Of a stretch of DNA of 64,000 nt, positions 1-8,219 are shown piece by piece (the first letter of the stretch is position 1; each line of letters opens with the position of its first letter). The position numbers were made by a program, and so were the translations under genes. The stretch covers positions 186,001 through 250,000 of the forward strand of contig NZ_JAHKPY010000012.1 of NCBI RefSeq assembly GCF_018860745.1, given 5' to 3'. The notes beneath the pieces were generated by a model. It was given only the letters and a program-made list of their open reading frames with translations, made no database searches and had not been told where the DNA came from. This DNA comes from Zobellia uliginosa (GTDB lineage Bacteria > Bacteroidota > Bacteroidia > Flavobacteriales > Flavobacteriaceae).

Positions 1-886
1 CAATAAATATAGAACGCGGAATATGACCTGTTATAAAATCTTTCTGATTTCTAACATCCAATACAACCGCACCCGTTTCGTTTGCCATGGCTTCAAAAGC
101 CTCTGGTTCCAATTCTGTTGTACCACGATTCAAAACATCGGCTATATCTTCATACCCCTCTTTGTTCATCTTAACATTTAAAGGGAAGTATTTTGGTGGT
201 GGAAGCAAACCATCCGTAACTTCTTTAATAAACTCATCTTTGGTCATATCCGCTCGTAGCGCATAGTTCATTTTTTTCTGGTTGCCCAAAGTATCTACGG
301 TTTCCTTCATCATATTCTTACCGCATGCTGATCCTGCACCATGTGCCGGATAGACAATAATATCATCTGCCAAGGGCATAATTTTATTCCTCAAACTGTC
401 GAACAGAATACCCGCCAAATCTTCTTGGGTCATACTTGCCGCTTTTTGAGCTAAATCAGGTCTACCCACATCTCCCAAAAATAAAGTATCACCAGAGAAA
501 ATAGCATGGTCCTTCCCGTTTTCGTCCTTTAAAAGGTAGGTGGTACTTTCCATGGTATGGCCAGGGGTATGCAGTGCTTTTATAGTAATATCGCCCACTT
601 TAAATTCTTGCCCGTCCGTAGCAATTATAGCATCAAAGGAAGGGTTTGCATTAGGACCATATACAATAGGTGCACCGGTTTCTTTTGAAAGGGTTACATG
701 GCCACTCACAAAATCCGCATGAAAATGGGTCTCAAAAATATATTTGATTTTAGCCCCTGCCCTTTCCGCTCTTTCCATATAAGGATGTACTTCACGAAGT
801 GGATCAATGATAGCCACTTCTCCTTTACTTTCAATGTAATATGCGCCTTGTGCCAGGCAGCCGGTATATATTTGTTCTATCTTCAT
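1..886 (-). CDS. MBL-fold hydrolase with rhodanese domain (partial; persulfide dioxygenase-like)
   Basis: Partial gene: the C-terminus runs off the left edge of the window. My reverse-strand translation starts at ATG 884-886 and gives about 295 residues. The N-terminal metallo-beta-lactamase fold carries an HFHADFVSGH metal motif at about residues 54-63 and a second histidine in a PAHG segment. This pattern is typical of ETHE1/persulfide-dioxygenase-like enzymes, which oxidise sulfane sulfur. The last visible part (VLDVRNQKDF, then GHIP) is the start of a rhodanese domain. It lies downstream of a sulP gene on the same strand (121-bp gap), which fits sulfur metabolism. The family is secure; the exact substrate is inferred. 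Confidence 0.85.
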   Translation of the reverse strand, partial: MKIEQIYTGCLAQGAYYIESKGEVAIIDPLREVHPYMERAERAGAKIKYIFETHFHADFVSGHVTLSKETGAPIVYGPNANPSFDAIIATDGQEFKVGDITIKALHTPGHTMESTTYLLKDENGKDHAIFSGDTLFLGDVGRPDLAQKAASMTQEDLAGILFDSLRNKIMPLADDIIVYPAHGAGSACGKNMMKETVDTLGNQKKMNYALRADMTKDEFIKEVTDGLLPPPKYFPLNVKMNKEGYEDIADVLNRGTTELEPEAFEAMANETGAVVLDVRNQKDFITGHIPRSIFI

Positions 887-1007
887 TTTATCTTTTCTTT
901 TTATTTCCGCGGAGGAAAATTAAACGCTCTTTATAACCTTCCGTGTGGGAAGTATAAAATCATCACTCTAACAAAAATACTTTTATCTAGTCAAACCCAG
1001 CGTAACA

Positions 1008-2738
1008 TTAGTTACGGTTTCGGTGGCTTTGGTAGGCTACCTTTTCACTTAGTACGGATAACGGTGTCATATTATCAAAATATTCTACGGCTTCTTTGGT
1101 CTGTACGAATAAATACTGCTTATGAAGAGCTTCTATAATCCCACTACTAAAAATCGTATCCCTAGTGGGACCCGTGGCTCCTGAAATATAAAACTGAAGT
1201 CCTCGTTCATGAAGTTCATCTATAACACGAATAAGCATTTGTGCCGCACTAGAATCAATATAGCTTATTGCTTCTGCATTTAGAATAACTCCTTTTAACT
1301 TATCTCCTTTACTATTCACATTCTTTAGAAGCTGTTTTTTGAAAAAATTCTTATTACCAAAATACAACTGAGAATCGAACCTTACGATAAGCAGATCATC
1401 ACGCACCAAAACATTTTGTCCAAACCTATCTACATTTTTATAATAATCTGAACCATCTATCCTACCCAATACAGCAAAATGAGGTTTTGAACTCTTATAG
1501 ACCATTAGCAACAGCGAAAGCAAAACACCTGCCAAGATACCTTCTGAAATACCAGCAAAAAGAGTAATCAAAAATGTGGTAAGCAAAACAAAAAGTTCAT
1601 CCTTACGGTATTCCCAAAGACTCTTAGGATAGGCAACGTCTATTAATCCGTACACCGATACCATGATAATACTTGCTAAAACCGCATTAGGAAGATAATA
1701 AAAAAGAGGCGTTAAAAACAATAACGTAATAGCTACCACAAGAGCACTGAAAATTAGAGACATGGGTGTCTTTGCACCGGACTGACTACTAATAGCAGAC
1801 CTTGAAAAACTACCGGTTACTACATACGATTGAAACAAAGACCCCAGCATATTTGTACTTCCCAAAGCTATAAGCTCTTTATTGGCGTCTATAGTTTCTT
1901 CTCCTGTTTGCTCCTCCATGGATTTTCCTATGGAAATTGCTTCTAAATAACCAATAAGCGCCAATGTAACCGCTATAGGAGCTAACTCCAAAATGGTATC
2001 TATTTTAAATTCATGTAATCTAAAAGAAGGTAATCCTGTTGGAATCTCTCCTACTATATTGACTCCATAAGTGGCCAATTGTAAAAAGTAAACCGCTAAA
2101 ATTCCAAGTATGACCACGAAAAGGATTCCAGGTATTCTTTTATCTACTTTTTTTAATACTACTATCATTATAATTCCTACCAACCCAATAGCAAAGTCGT
2201 ATACATTGGTTTCCGGTATCTTTTCAAAAGCATTCATTATCAATACATCAAACTGATTGCTACGGGTTATATTTACCCCTAACAGATGCTTAAGCTGGCT
2301 GAACATTATAATCAACGCTGCCGCGGAAGTAAATCCGCTTATAACAGGTTTAGATAAAAAATTTACCAAAAAACCCATTCTAAGGACCCCTAGAATTAAT
2401 TGAACGGCCCCAACGCAAAAGGCCAGAAGTACGGCCATGGCTATATAATCTTCTGTTGAAGTAATGGCCAGCGTACCCAAACCAGCGGCCAGTAAAAGGG
2501 AATCCATTGCTACAGGCCCTACCGCAAGCTGTCTAGACGTACCAAAAAACGTATAAACAATCATGGGCACTAACGAAGCATATAGCCCATATACAGGAGG
2601 TAGACCGGCAATCATTGCATAAGCCATACCTTGAGGAATCAATATGATACCCACCGTTAAACCGGCTATTAAATCTTTGGAAAACCAACTCTTGTTATAG
2701 TCCGTAATCCACTCCAAAAAAGGGAGAACTCTTCGCAT
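1008..2738 (-). CDS. SulP family inorganic anion (sulfate) permease with STAS domain
   Basis: 576 residues, full length for the SLC26/SulP family. The N-terminus (LPFLEWITDYNKSWFSKDLI) and the following GLTVGIILIPQGMAYA signature are the canonical start of SulP proteins, so ATG 2738 is the right start. A multi-helix membrane domain fills residues 20 to about 420, including a GSFSRSAI segment. A cytoplasmic STAS domain covers about 440-555 (SYIDSSAAQML). Likely transports sulfate or another small anion; bicarbonate is possible in this family. A perfect TAnnTTTG box ends 4 nt before the ATG, so the mRNA may be leaderless. The MBL/rhodanese gene follows on the same strand. Confidence 0.93.
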   Translation of the reverse strand: MRRVLPFLEWITDYNKSWFSKDLIAGLTVGIILIPQGMAYAMIAGLPPVYGLYASLVPMIVYTFFGTSRQLAVGPVAMDSLLLAAGLGTLAITSTEDYIAMAVLLAFCVGAVQLILGVLRMGFLVNFLSKPVISGFTSAAALIIMFSQLKHLLGVNITRSNQFDVLIMNAFEKIPETNVYDFAIGLVGIIMIVVLKKVDKRIPGILFVVILGILAVYFLQLATYGVNIVGEIPTGLPSFRLHEFKIDTILELAPIAVTLALIGYLEAISIGKSMEEQTGEETIDANKELIALGSTNMLGSLFQSYVVTGSFSRSAISSQSGAKTPMSLIFSALVVAITLLFLTPLFYYLPNAVLASIIMVSVYGLIDVAYPKSLWEYRKDELFVLLTTFLITLFAGISEGILAGVLLSLLLMVYKSSKPHFAVLGRIDGSDYYKNVDRFGQNVLVRDDLLIVRFDSQLYFGNKNFFKKQLLKNVNSKGDKLKGVILNAEAISYIDSSAAQMLIRVIDELHERGLQFYISGATGPTRDTIFSSGIIEALHKQYLFVQTKEAVEYFDNMTPLSVLSEKVAYQSHRNRN

Positions 2739-2742
2739 AGGA

Positions 2743-2750
2743 CAAATGTA
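2743..2750 (-). promoter_or_regulatory. -7 promoter box of sulP, 4 nt from the start codon
   Basis: On the minus strand this reads TACATTTG, a perfect match to the Bacteroidota TAnnTTTG element, followed by four bases (TCCT) and the sulP ATG. Initiation about 4 nt after the box would fall on the A of the ATG. No good TTG was seen at the expected -33 distance. A weaker box (TTTATTTG, 2794-2801) with a TTG 18 bp upstream (2820-2822) could serve instead. Confidence 0.55.
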
Positions 2751-2822
2751 CCATTTAATCTAAAACACCTATGTTACCTGTGTTACATGAACACAAATAA
2801 ACCATAACCTAAACTCTTACAA

Positions 2823-4004
2823 TTATTGAATATTGCCACCCACTGCAAGTCCACTTGGTACACTTTCCGGTATGGTCCTATCAAAATTGGTATCGTTAAG
2901 GGTATTCAAAAATGAAATAATCTGAGACATTTCCTTAACGGATAAATTCAGTTGGCGCACAAAAGGATCGTATTTCCGAACAGGTACGTATTCATTACGT
3001 TTCTTTCCATCGGCTATATCTTCATAGAATTCCAATACTTTTTTGAGGCTTGACAAACTACCATTATGCATATAGGGCGCCGTAAAACGTAAATTACGAA
3101 GTGTAGGAGTACGAAAAGCAAAAGTATCTTCAACACCAAAATCCGCTTGCTCCAATTTTTCGGTTTTAGGGGTTCCTAAAACGTGCATTTTATAATCCGA
3201 AAACATGGGGCCATTATGGCAATTAACGCATCCAACGGATTTAAAAAGCTCAAAACCCTCTTTTTCGGAAGTTAATATGGCATCTTGGTCTCCCCTCATA
3301 TATTTATCAAATCTTGAATTATTCGTTACCAAGGAGCGTTCAAAAGTAGCAATAGCTTTAGCCAAATTAGTGACCGATACGGCTTCTGGCTCATTAAATG
3401 CCGAAGCGAATAACTTTTGATATTCGGGTATATGCTTTACTCGATTTACTACGATCTGCAAAATACTGTCTGCGTCAAAACCATGTCCGCGCATTTCCTC
3501 AAAAGCCTTGATAGGTTCCAAAGCCTGAACTTCGAGACTCTTTACACGATCATCCCAAAACATAGTAGCTTCTGATGGCTCATAATTCCCGAAAGCATCC
3601 ATACCATTATATGCCGAGTTGATAATCGTGGGTGCATTTCTTTTTACAAAAGGAATATCATTGGGCGTATTGAATTTACGCCGTGAACCAAGCCCCGTGG
3701 CATTGGGACCAATGCTAATATCCAAAAACTCTGCATAGCCATTATCCGGGTGGTGACAAGTGGCGCAAGACACATCTTTATTTCCTGAAAGAATAGGATC
3801 ATAAAAAAGCAATTTGCCCAATGTCTCCTTTTCAGGTGTAGACGGATTATCCAAAGGAGATTTTACCGTCTTGGGCAATGCCGAAAATGTAGTAACCACC
3901 TTAGTGACAGTTGAGACCTTTTTCCGCTTTTTTCCATCACCACCACACCCAATGAGATATATCATCAGTAGTACTGACAAAAGAAATTTTTCTATTCTAG
4001 ACAT
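2823..4004 (-). CDS. Di-heme cytochrome c peroxidase/MauG-like lipoprotein
   Basis: 393 residues. An N-terminal signal ends in a lipobox (LIGC, Cys20) followed by a basic stretch, so a lipidated periplasmic or outer-membrane-facing protein is expected. Two CxxCH heme-c motifs are visible: CATCH at 80-84 and CVNCH at 259-263. This is the spacing of bacterial di-heme peroxidases (CcpA/MauG/YhjA superfamily), with RNAPT and YMHNGSL segments also typical. Probable role: reduction of H2O2 with electrons from c-type cytochromes. It precedes sulP on the same strand with an 84-bp gap that may hold a sulP promoter, so co-transcription is uncertain. Confidence 0.9.
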   Translation of the reverse strand: MSRIEKFLLSVLLMIYLIGCGGDGKKRKKVSTVTKVVTTFSALPKTVKSPLDNPSTPEKETLGKLLFYDPILSGNKDVSCATCHHPDNGYAEFLDISIGPNATGLGSRRKFNTPNDIPFVKRNAPTIINSAYNGMDAFGNYEPSEATMFWDDRVKSLEVQALEPIKAFEEMRGHGFDADSILQIVVNRVKHIPEYQKLFASAFNEPEAVSVTNLAKAIATFERSLVTNNSRFDKYMRGDQDAILTSEKEGFELFKSVGCVNCHNGPMFSDYKMHVLGTPKTEKLEQADFGVEDTFAFRTPTLRNLRFTAPYMHNGSLSSLKKVLEFYEDIADGKKRNEYVPVRKYDPFVRQLNLSVKEMSQIISFLNTLNDTNFDRTIPESVPSGLAVGGNIQ

Positions 4005-4110
4005 AAGTTACCTACACGATAGAACAGTAAAAATAAACATTATAAGACAATTACAGTATGACTATTATTAGCCTCAACTTTGCCCACTAATTTGCTTAAA
4101 ATATACTTTG

Positions 4111-4971
4111 CTACAAAAACTTATTCTTAACATGGTTCACCAATTTAGTGCCATCTGGATCTGCTTTTGTTTTAAGTTCACATAATTCCTCTGCCCATTT
4201 AGAAGTACGGATGCGCATTGGTGGATTTTCATTCTCTGCAACTCCAAGAATAACCTCAGCTACTTCCGTGCCTGTTTGAAAAACCATTTCCGTGCTTTTA
4301 CCAGACCTTTCTGCACTTTTATCCATGTACTGTTGAAAAATAGGTGCGTATTCACCTGAAGCCATTTGTCCGTCTACCACTGTTTTTCCCACTGCAGAGG
4401 TCATAAATTCCGTAGAGATCCCTCCTGGTTCAACACAAGTAAAATTAATATTGAAAGGATCACTTACATAGCTCGCTAGCCCCTCCATAAAGCCCTCTAC
4501 CGCAAATTTAGAACCACAGTATAATTCATTAAATGGTTGTCCGACCAGACCGCCCACAGAAGTAACACAAATAATCTGTCCTGATTTTTGCTTGCGCATA
4601 TAAGGTAATACCTCTTTCGTACAGAAAACAACACCATGATAATTTACATCTGTCACCCATCTTATTTCCTCCTCACTAGATTGCTCCGTAGTTTTTGCAA
4701 AACCAGCTCCGGCGTTATTTACGAGAACATCAATCTTACCGTCATTTTTGATAACCCTTTCTACGGCCATCTTAATAGAATCTATTTTGGTAACATCTAG
4801 TTCCAATATTTCAATATCCAAATCAGATTCAGCAATCTTGTTCTTTAAGGAATCTGCTTTCTTTAAATTTCTCATGGTGGCATAGACCTTGTATCCTTGT
4901 GCTGCAAAAAGCAATGAAGCCTCTAACCCTACCCCTGATGATGTCCCGGTAATTAATACGTTTCTTTTCAT
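4111..4971 (-). CDS. SDR family oxidoreductase
   Basis: 286 residues, classical short-chain dehydrogenase/reductase. The Rossmann motif TGTSSGVG (8-15), NNAG (85-88), the catalytic Ser138 and Tyr151-x3-Lys155 are all present. The substrate cannot be told from sequence. It is the second gene after tetR on the same strand (65-bp gap), and that gap contains an operator-like inverted repeat. It is therefore probably the regulated target of the TetR protein. Start ATG 4971 leads directly into the first beta strand. Confidence 0.92.
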   Translation of the reverse strand: MKRNVLITGTSSGVGLEASLLFAAQGYKVYATMRNLKKADSLKNKIAESDLDIEILELDVTKIDSIKMAVERVIKNDGKIDVLVNNAGAGFAKTTEQSSEEEIRWVTDVNYHGVVFCTKEVLPYMRKQKSGQIICVTSVGGLVGQPFNELYCGSKFAVEGFMEGLASYVSDPFNINFTCVEPGGISTEFMTSAVGKTVVDGQMASGEYAPIFQQYMDKSAERSGKSTEMVFQTGTEVAEVILGVAENENPPMRIRTSKWAEELCELKTKADPDGTKLVNHVKNKFL

Positions 4972-4998
4972 TTCTATTGATATATAATTAAACTAATA

Positions 4999-5018
4999 TG
5001 GAATGAATGTTCACTCCA
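4999..5018. promoter_or_regulatory. Putative TetR operator upstream of the SDR gene
   Basis: Inverted repeat TGGAATGAA-TG-TTCACTCCA: nine-base arms with one mismatch around a 2-bp centre, in the gap between tetR and the SDR gene. The half-site TGGAAT also occurs in the perfect palindrome upstream of tetR (5604-5627). Size and symmetry fit a TetR-family operator. Binding is inferred. Confidence 0.55.
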
Positions 5019-5036
5019 ATTTATATTTAAATTTTT

Positions 5037-5588
5037 TTATTCCTTGATTCCGTCCCAAACCATACCTACTTGGTTTTGTAACGCTTTTGAATTAGTTTCT
5101 CCATCAGCATGATACCACCTTAAATAGGAAACCACACTACCTCCTATGAACTGTATTAATTCATTTGTATCTATATTTTTAATGATGCGCTCTTCTTTTC
5201 CTTTATTAAGTAAATCATATACGGGAAGTACAACTTCCAACCCTTTATTCCTACTTTCTTCCGTAATAATAGGCGAAGCTCTTATCTGCTCCATAAATTG
5301 AAAATATGTGGCGTTCTCAACAAAAAACAGTACTATAGCCTTATAATAACTCTCAAACTGAGTTTTTATAGGTCGGTTTATATCAAAATCCGGGAAGGCT
5401 GAATTTTCCTGTTCCTTAATACTCACATACAAAGCGTTAATAAGAATATCCTTATTGGAAAAATAGTTGTAAATGGTTCCCATACCGGTACCTGCATTCT
5501 TGGCTATAGCGGACATTGGTGTGTTGTGCACACCCTTAGCCACCAACAATTCTAATGCAGAGCGCAATATATTCTCTTTCTTATTCAC
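5037..5588 (-). CDS. TetR/AcrR family transcriptional repressor
   Basis: 183 residues. The N-terminal helix-turn-helix (about residues 22-46: MSAIAKNAGTGMGTIYNYF) is a classic TetR recognition helix with the GTIYNYFSNKD ending. The ligand-binding C-terminal part is divergent. The start codon is GTG (5586-5588); a perfect -7 box (5593-5600) ends 4 nt before it, so a leaderless transcript is likely. Operator-like palindromes lie before this gene and before the SDR gene downstream, suggesting autoregulation and control of the SDR. The ligand is unknown. Confidence 0.9.
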   Translation of the reverse strand: MNKKENILRSALELLVAKGVHNTPMSAIAKNAGTGMGTIYNYFSNKDILINALYVSIKEQENSAFPDFDINRPIKTQFESYYKAIVLFFVENATYFQFMEQIRASPIITEESRNKGLEVVLPVYDLLNKGKEERIIKNIDTNELIQFIGGSVVSYLRWYHADGETNSKALQNQVGMVWDGIKE

Positions 5589-5592
5589 AACG

Positions 5593-5627
5593 CAAATGTA
5601 TCTAATTTGGAATGATTATTCCAAATT
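5593..5627 (-). promoter_or_regulatory. tetR promoter with overlapping palindromic operator
   Basis: The minus strand has a TTG (5624-5622), a 21-bp spacer and TACATTTG (5600-5593), then 4 nt and the GTG start of tetR. A perfect 10-4-10 palindrome (AATTTGGAAT / ATTCCAAATT, 5604-5627) covers the spacer and the -33 element. A repressor would be expected to block polymerase there. The promoter match is seen directly; autorepression is inferred. Confidence 0.6.
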
Positions 5628-5683
5628 ATTAACTAAATTTTAATTTTTGGAATACAATAGATTTGTCTAAAAGTGTAGAATAC

Positions 5684-6316
5684 TTATAAATCAATAACTT
5701 TAATTTTATTACGGTGCATCTCAATTTTGCCTTCTTTTTCCAATTTTTTTAATAAGCGGGAAATTACTACACGAGAAGTATTTAGATCATAAGCAATGTC
5801 TTGATGTGTGGTCTGTACATACTCATCATGATTGACCATGGCCTTATCTTGAAGGTGCTTCAACAACCTTTCATCCATTCGCAGAAAAGCTATGGTATCT
5901 ACAGTTTCCAGTAATTCCGTCATACGAGTATGATAACTGTCTAATATAAATTGGCGCCATGTACCATATTTAGACATCCAAGTTTCCATATTCTGAACAG
6001 GAATCATCACTAGTTCCGTGTTGCTTTCCGCAATAGCACGTATTTCACTTTTATGAGTACCAACACAACACGAAAATGTCATGGCACAGGTATCTCCTCT
6101 TTCTAAGAAATATAACAAAAGTTCATCTCCACTCTCATCTTCCCGCAAAATCTTTATGGCTCCACTTAACAATAGAGGCATATGTGATATGGTCTCACCA
6201 ATATCCATAATTATCGTTCCTTGATCGAATCTTTTCACCACACCAACCTCTTGCATTTCTGCCATAAGTGCATCTTCAAAAAGGTATCCGTAATTCTGTA
6301 AAAGACTTTCTTCCAT
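5684..6316 (-). CDS. Crp/Fnr family transcriptional regulator
   Basis: 210 residues, normal for the family. An N-terminal cyclic-nucleotide-binding-like beta-roll (about 20-120) is followed by a C-terminal winged helix-turn-helix (about 150-205) with TTHQDIAYDLNTSRVVISRLL as DNA-recognition region. No Fnr-type N-terminal cysteine cluster is seen; the CC pair near residue 80 is not an Fe-S motif. It lies 9 bp downstream of the aldose-epimerase gene on the same strand and is probably co-transcribed with it. The effector is unknown. Confidence 0.9.
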   Translation of the reverse strand: MEESLLQNYGYLFEDALMAEMQEVGVVKRFDQGTIIMDIGETISHMPLLLSGAIKILREDESGDELLLYFLERGDTCAMTFSCCVGTHKSEIRAIAESNTELVMIPVQNMETWMSKYGTWRQFILDSYHTRMTELLETVDTIAFLRMDERLLKHLQDKAMVNHDEYVQTTHQDIAYDLNTSRVVISRLLKKLEKEGKIEMHRNKIKVIDL

Positions 6317-6325
6317 AGTTGCTTT

Positions 6326-7105
6326 TTAGTTGCCTGTGCTTATAAATATTCTATAATTTACATCTTCGTCCTTTAGGTAATCAAACCCTTCATGAAGTTT
6401 GGTCTGAGCTACGGCATACGGATAAAAAGTGATGGGCTCTATACATACCATATTTGGCACTTCTGTCCACAACATAAAATTATTAAAACCTTCCGTACGA
6501 ATATGCAGTTCCTTTTGATCTTTTAAAACTATTTGAGTGCAATCAGGAACTTGCAAAGCCCTACTACCCACATCCATAATATCTTTTAGTGTAATTTCCT
6601 TATCGCCAGCAACCACCACAGGACTTTCCGAGTATAATTTAAATGCGGGATGGTAACCCAACATATAAGGCATATCACGTTCTCCTGAGATAGTAAAGTT
6701 AACCTCTAGTCCGTCTTTAGTTAAACGAAAAGTCTTTTTAAAACTGAAATCATATGTCCAGAACAACCATTCTTTATTAGATTTCTCAGGGAATTTTGAA
6801 TTTTTGATAAGTTTACGAGCTTCATATTTTTTCTCCAACACGGCTTCGGTATCCGTTTTTGATACTACCTCATATTCCATTTCCCTAAGAAGACCATGCT
6901 GATCTTGAATGGCTATATCCCTTGGCGTTTGCACTTGAAACTTGGCATCGGCCGTTGGCCCAATAATTGGAAACATTTCAGTATCCGAACTACGCCAACC
7001 AGGACTGCCTTTTTGATGAATATACTCGTAACCATCTACAGTATAACTTACTAATTCTCCGCCTTCTATCTGTACTATTTGATTCTGAAATTTTAGTTCT
7101 ATCAT
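6326..7105 (-). CDS. Aldose 1-epimerase family protein
   Basis: 259 residues, galactose-mutarotase/YeaD-like beta-sandwich fold. Supporting segments are GSPGWRSSDTEMFPIIGPT near the N-terminus, GYHPAF (conserved His on a strand) near residue 150, and the C-terminal CIEPITFYPYA. Members interconvert alpha and beta anomers of sugars; the sugar cannot be assigned. First gene of a two-gene unit with the Crp/Fnr regulator (9-bp gap), which hints at control by sugar status. Confidence 0.85.
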   Translation of the reverse strand: MIELKFQNQIVQIEGGELVSYTVDGYEYIHQKGSPGWRSSDTEMFPIIGPTADAKFQVQTPRDIAIQDQHGLLREMEYEVVSKTDTEAVLEKKYEARKLIKNSKFPEKSNKEWLFWTYDFSFKKTFRLTKDGLEVNFTISGERDMPYMLGYHPAFKLYSESPVVVAGDKEITLKDIMDVGSRALQVPDCTQIVLKDQKELHIRTEGFNNFMLWTEVPNMVCIEPITFYPYAVAQTKLHEGFDYLKDEDVNYRIFISTGN

Positions 7106-7160
7106 TTCCTTGCTTTATCGCTATTAAGAAGAAGTTATTTTAAAAAATTCTCTTACAAAT

Positions 7161-8141
7161 CTAATCTAAAAACCCTTTTTCACGCATCCAATCATCATTA
7201 AACATCTTACCTACATATCTACTGCCATGATCATGAAACAACACTACTACTATGTCGTCTTTCTTAAAATGTTCTTTCAATTGTAACACTCCTCTTATTG
7301 CTGCACCGGCAGAATTCCCTAAAAACATAGCTTCTTCCTTTGCCAGACGCTGAGTGTATACCGCGGCATCCTTATCGGTTACTTTTGTGAATCCATCTAT
7401 AATATCAAAATCCACATTCTTTGGTAGAATATCTTCGCCTATACCTTCTGTGATATACGGGTAAATTTCCTTGTCATCAAAAACACCGGTCTCATGGTAT
7501 TTTTTAAAAACGGAACCATACGTATCTACTCCCCATATTTTAATATTGGGGTTCTTTTCTTTTAAATATTTCCCTACTCCAGATATTGTTCCCCCTGTAC
7601 CCACACCTACAACAAAGTGAGTAATCTTACCATCTGTCTGTTCCCAAATTTCGGGTCCCGTACTTAGATAATGTGCTTTTGCATTACTAGGATTATCATA
7701 TTGGTTTACATACCATGCATTGGGTATTTCTGATGCCAAGCGCTTGGCGGTAGAATAATAACTTCTTGGATCACTAGGCTCAACATCCGTAGGACAAACA
7801 TACACCTCACTACCCATACCTCTTAATATATCTACTTTCTCTTTGGACTGCTTATCACTAATTACACAGATCAACTTGTACCCTTTTATTGTAGCTGCCA
7901 ATGCCAGACCCATACCTGTATTACCAGAAGTACCCTCTACGATAGTTCCTCCCGGTTTTAAAACTCCAGAAGCTTCTGCATCTTCTATCATCTGTAAAGC
8001 CATACGATCCTTTACCGAGTTGCCCGGGTTAAAAGTTTCATACTTGGCCAAAACTAAGCAAGGTAAATCAGCAGTAAGCCTGTTTACCTTTACTAATGGT
8101 GTGTTACCAATAGTACCAAGTATATTTTCTACATATTTCAT
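7161..8141 (-). CDS. PLP-dependent cysteine synthase / cystathionine beta-synthase-like enzyme
   Basis: 326 residues, fold-type II PLP enzyme. The Schiff-base lysine is Lys44 in NPGNSVKDR, the substrate loop is TSGNT (71-75) and the phosphate-binding loop is GTGGT (181-185). Family members make cysteine from O-acetylserine and sulfide or condense serine with homocysteine. The C-terminal CBS regulatory domains are absent, so this is the short catalytic form. It probably stands alone: 55 bp separate it from the next gene and no operon partner is evident. The choice between CysK/CysM and CBS is open. Confidence 0.88.
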   Translation of the reverse strand: MKYVENILGTIGNTPLVKVNRLTADLPCLVLAKYETFNPGNSVKDRMALQMIEDAEASGVLKPGGTIVEGTSGNTGMGLALAATIKGYKLICVISDKQSKEKVDILRGMGSEVYVCPTDVEPSDPRSYYSTAKRLASEIPNAWYVNQYDNPSNAKAHYLSTGPEIWEQTDGKITHFVVGVGTGGTISGVGKYLKEKNPNIKIWGVDTYGSVFKKYHETGVFDDKEIYPYITEGIGEDILPKNVDFDIIDGFTKVTDKDAAVYTQRLAKEEAMFLGNSAGAAIRGVLQLKEHFKKDDIVVVLFHDHGSRYVGKMFNDDWMREKGFLD

Positions 8142-8219
8142 GAATGGATTGTTGTTCGTTTATAGAGAGGTAAAATACAAAGAACGCTTCACATATAAAA
8201 AGAAGCATTTCTCTTTACT

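Noticed and set aside
698-1138. Plus-strand ORF of 146 residues opposite the MBL and sulP genes
   Set aside because: Antisense to the start of the MBL/rhodanese gene and the end of sulP, both strongly supported; composition is that of a shadow frame.
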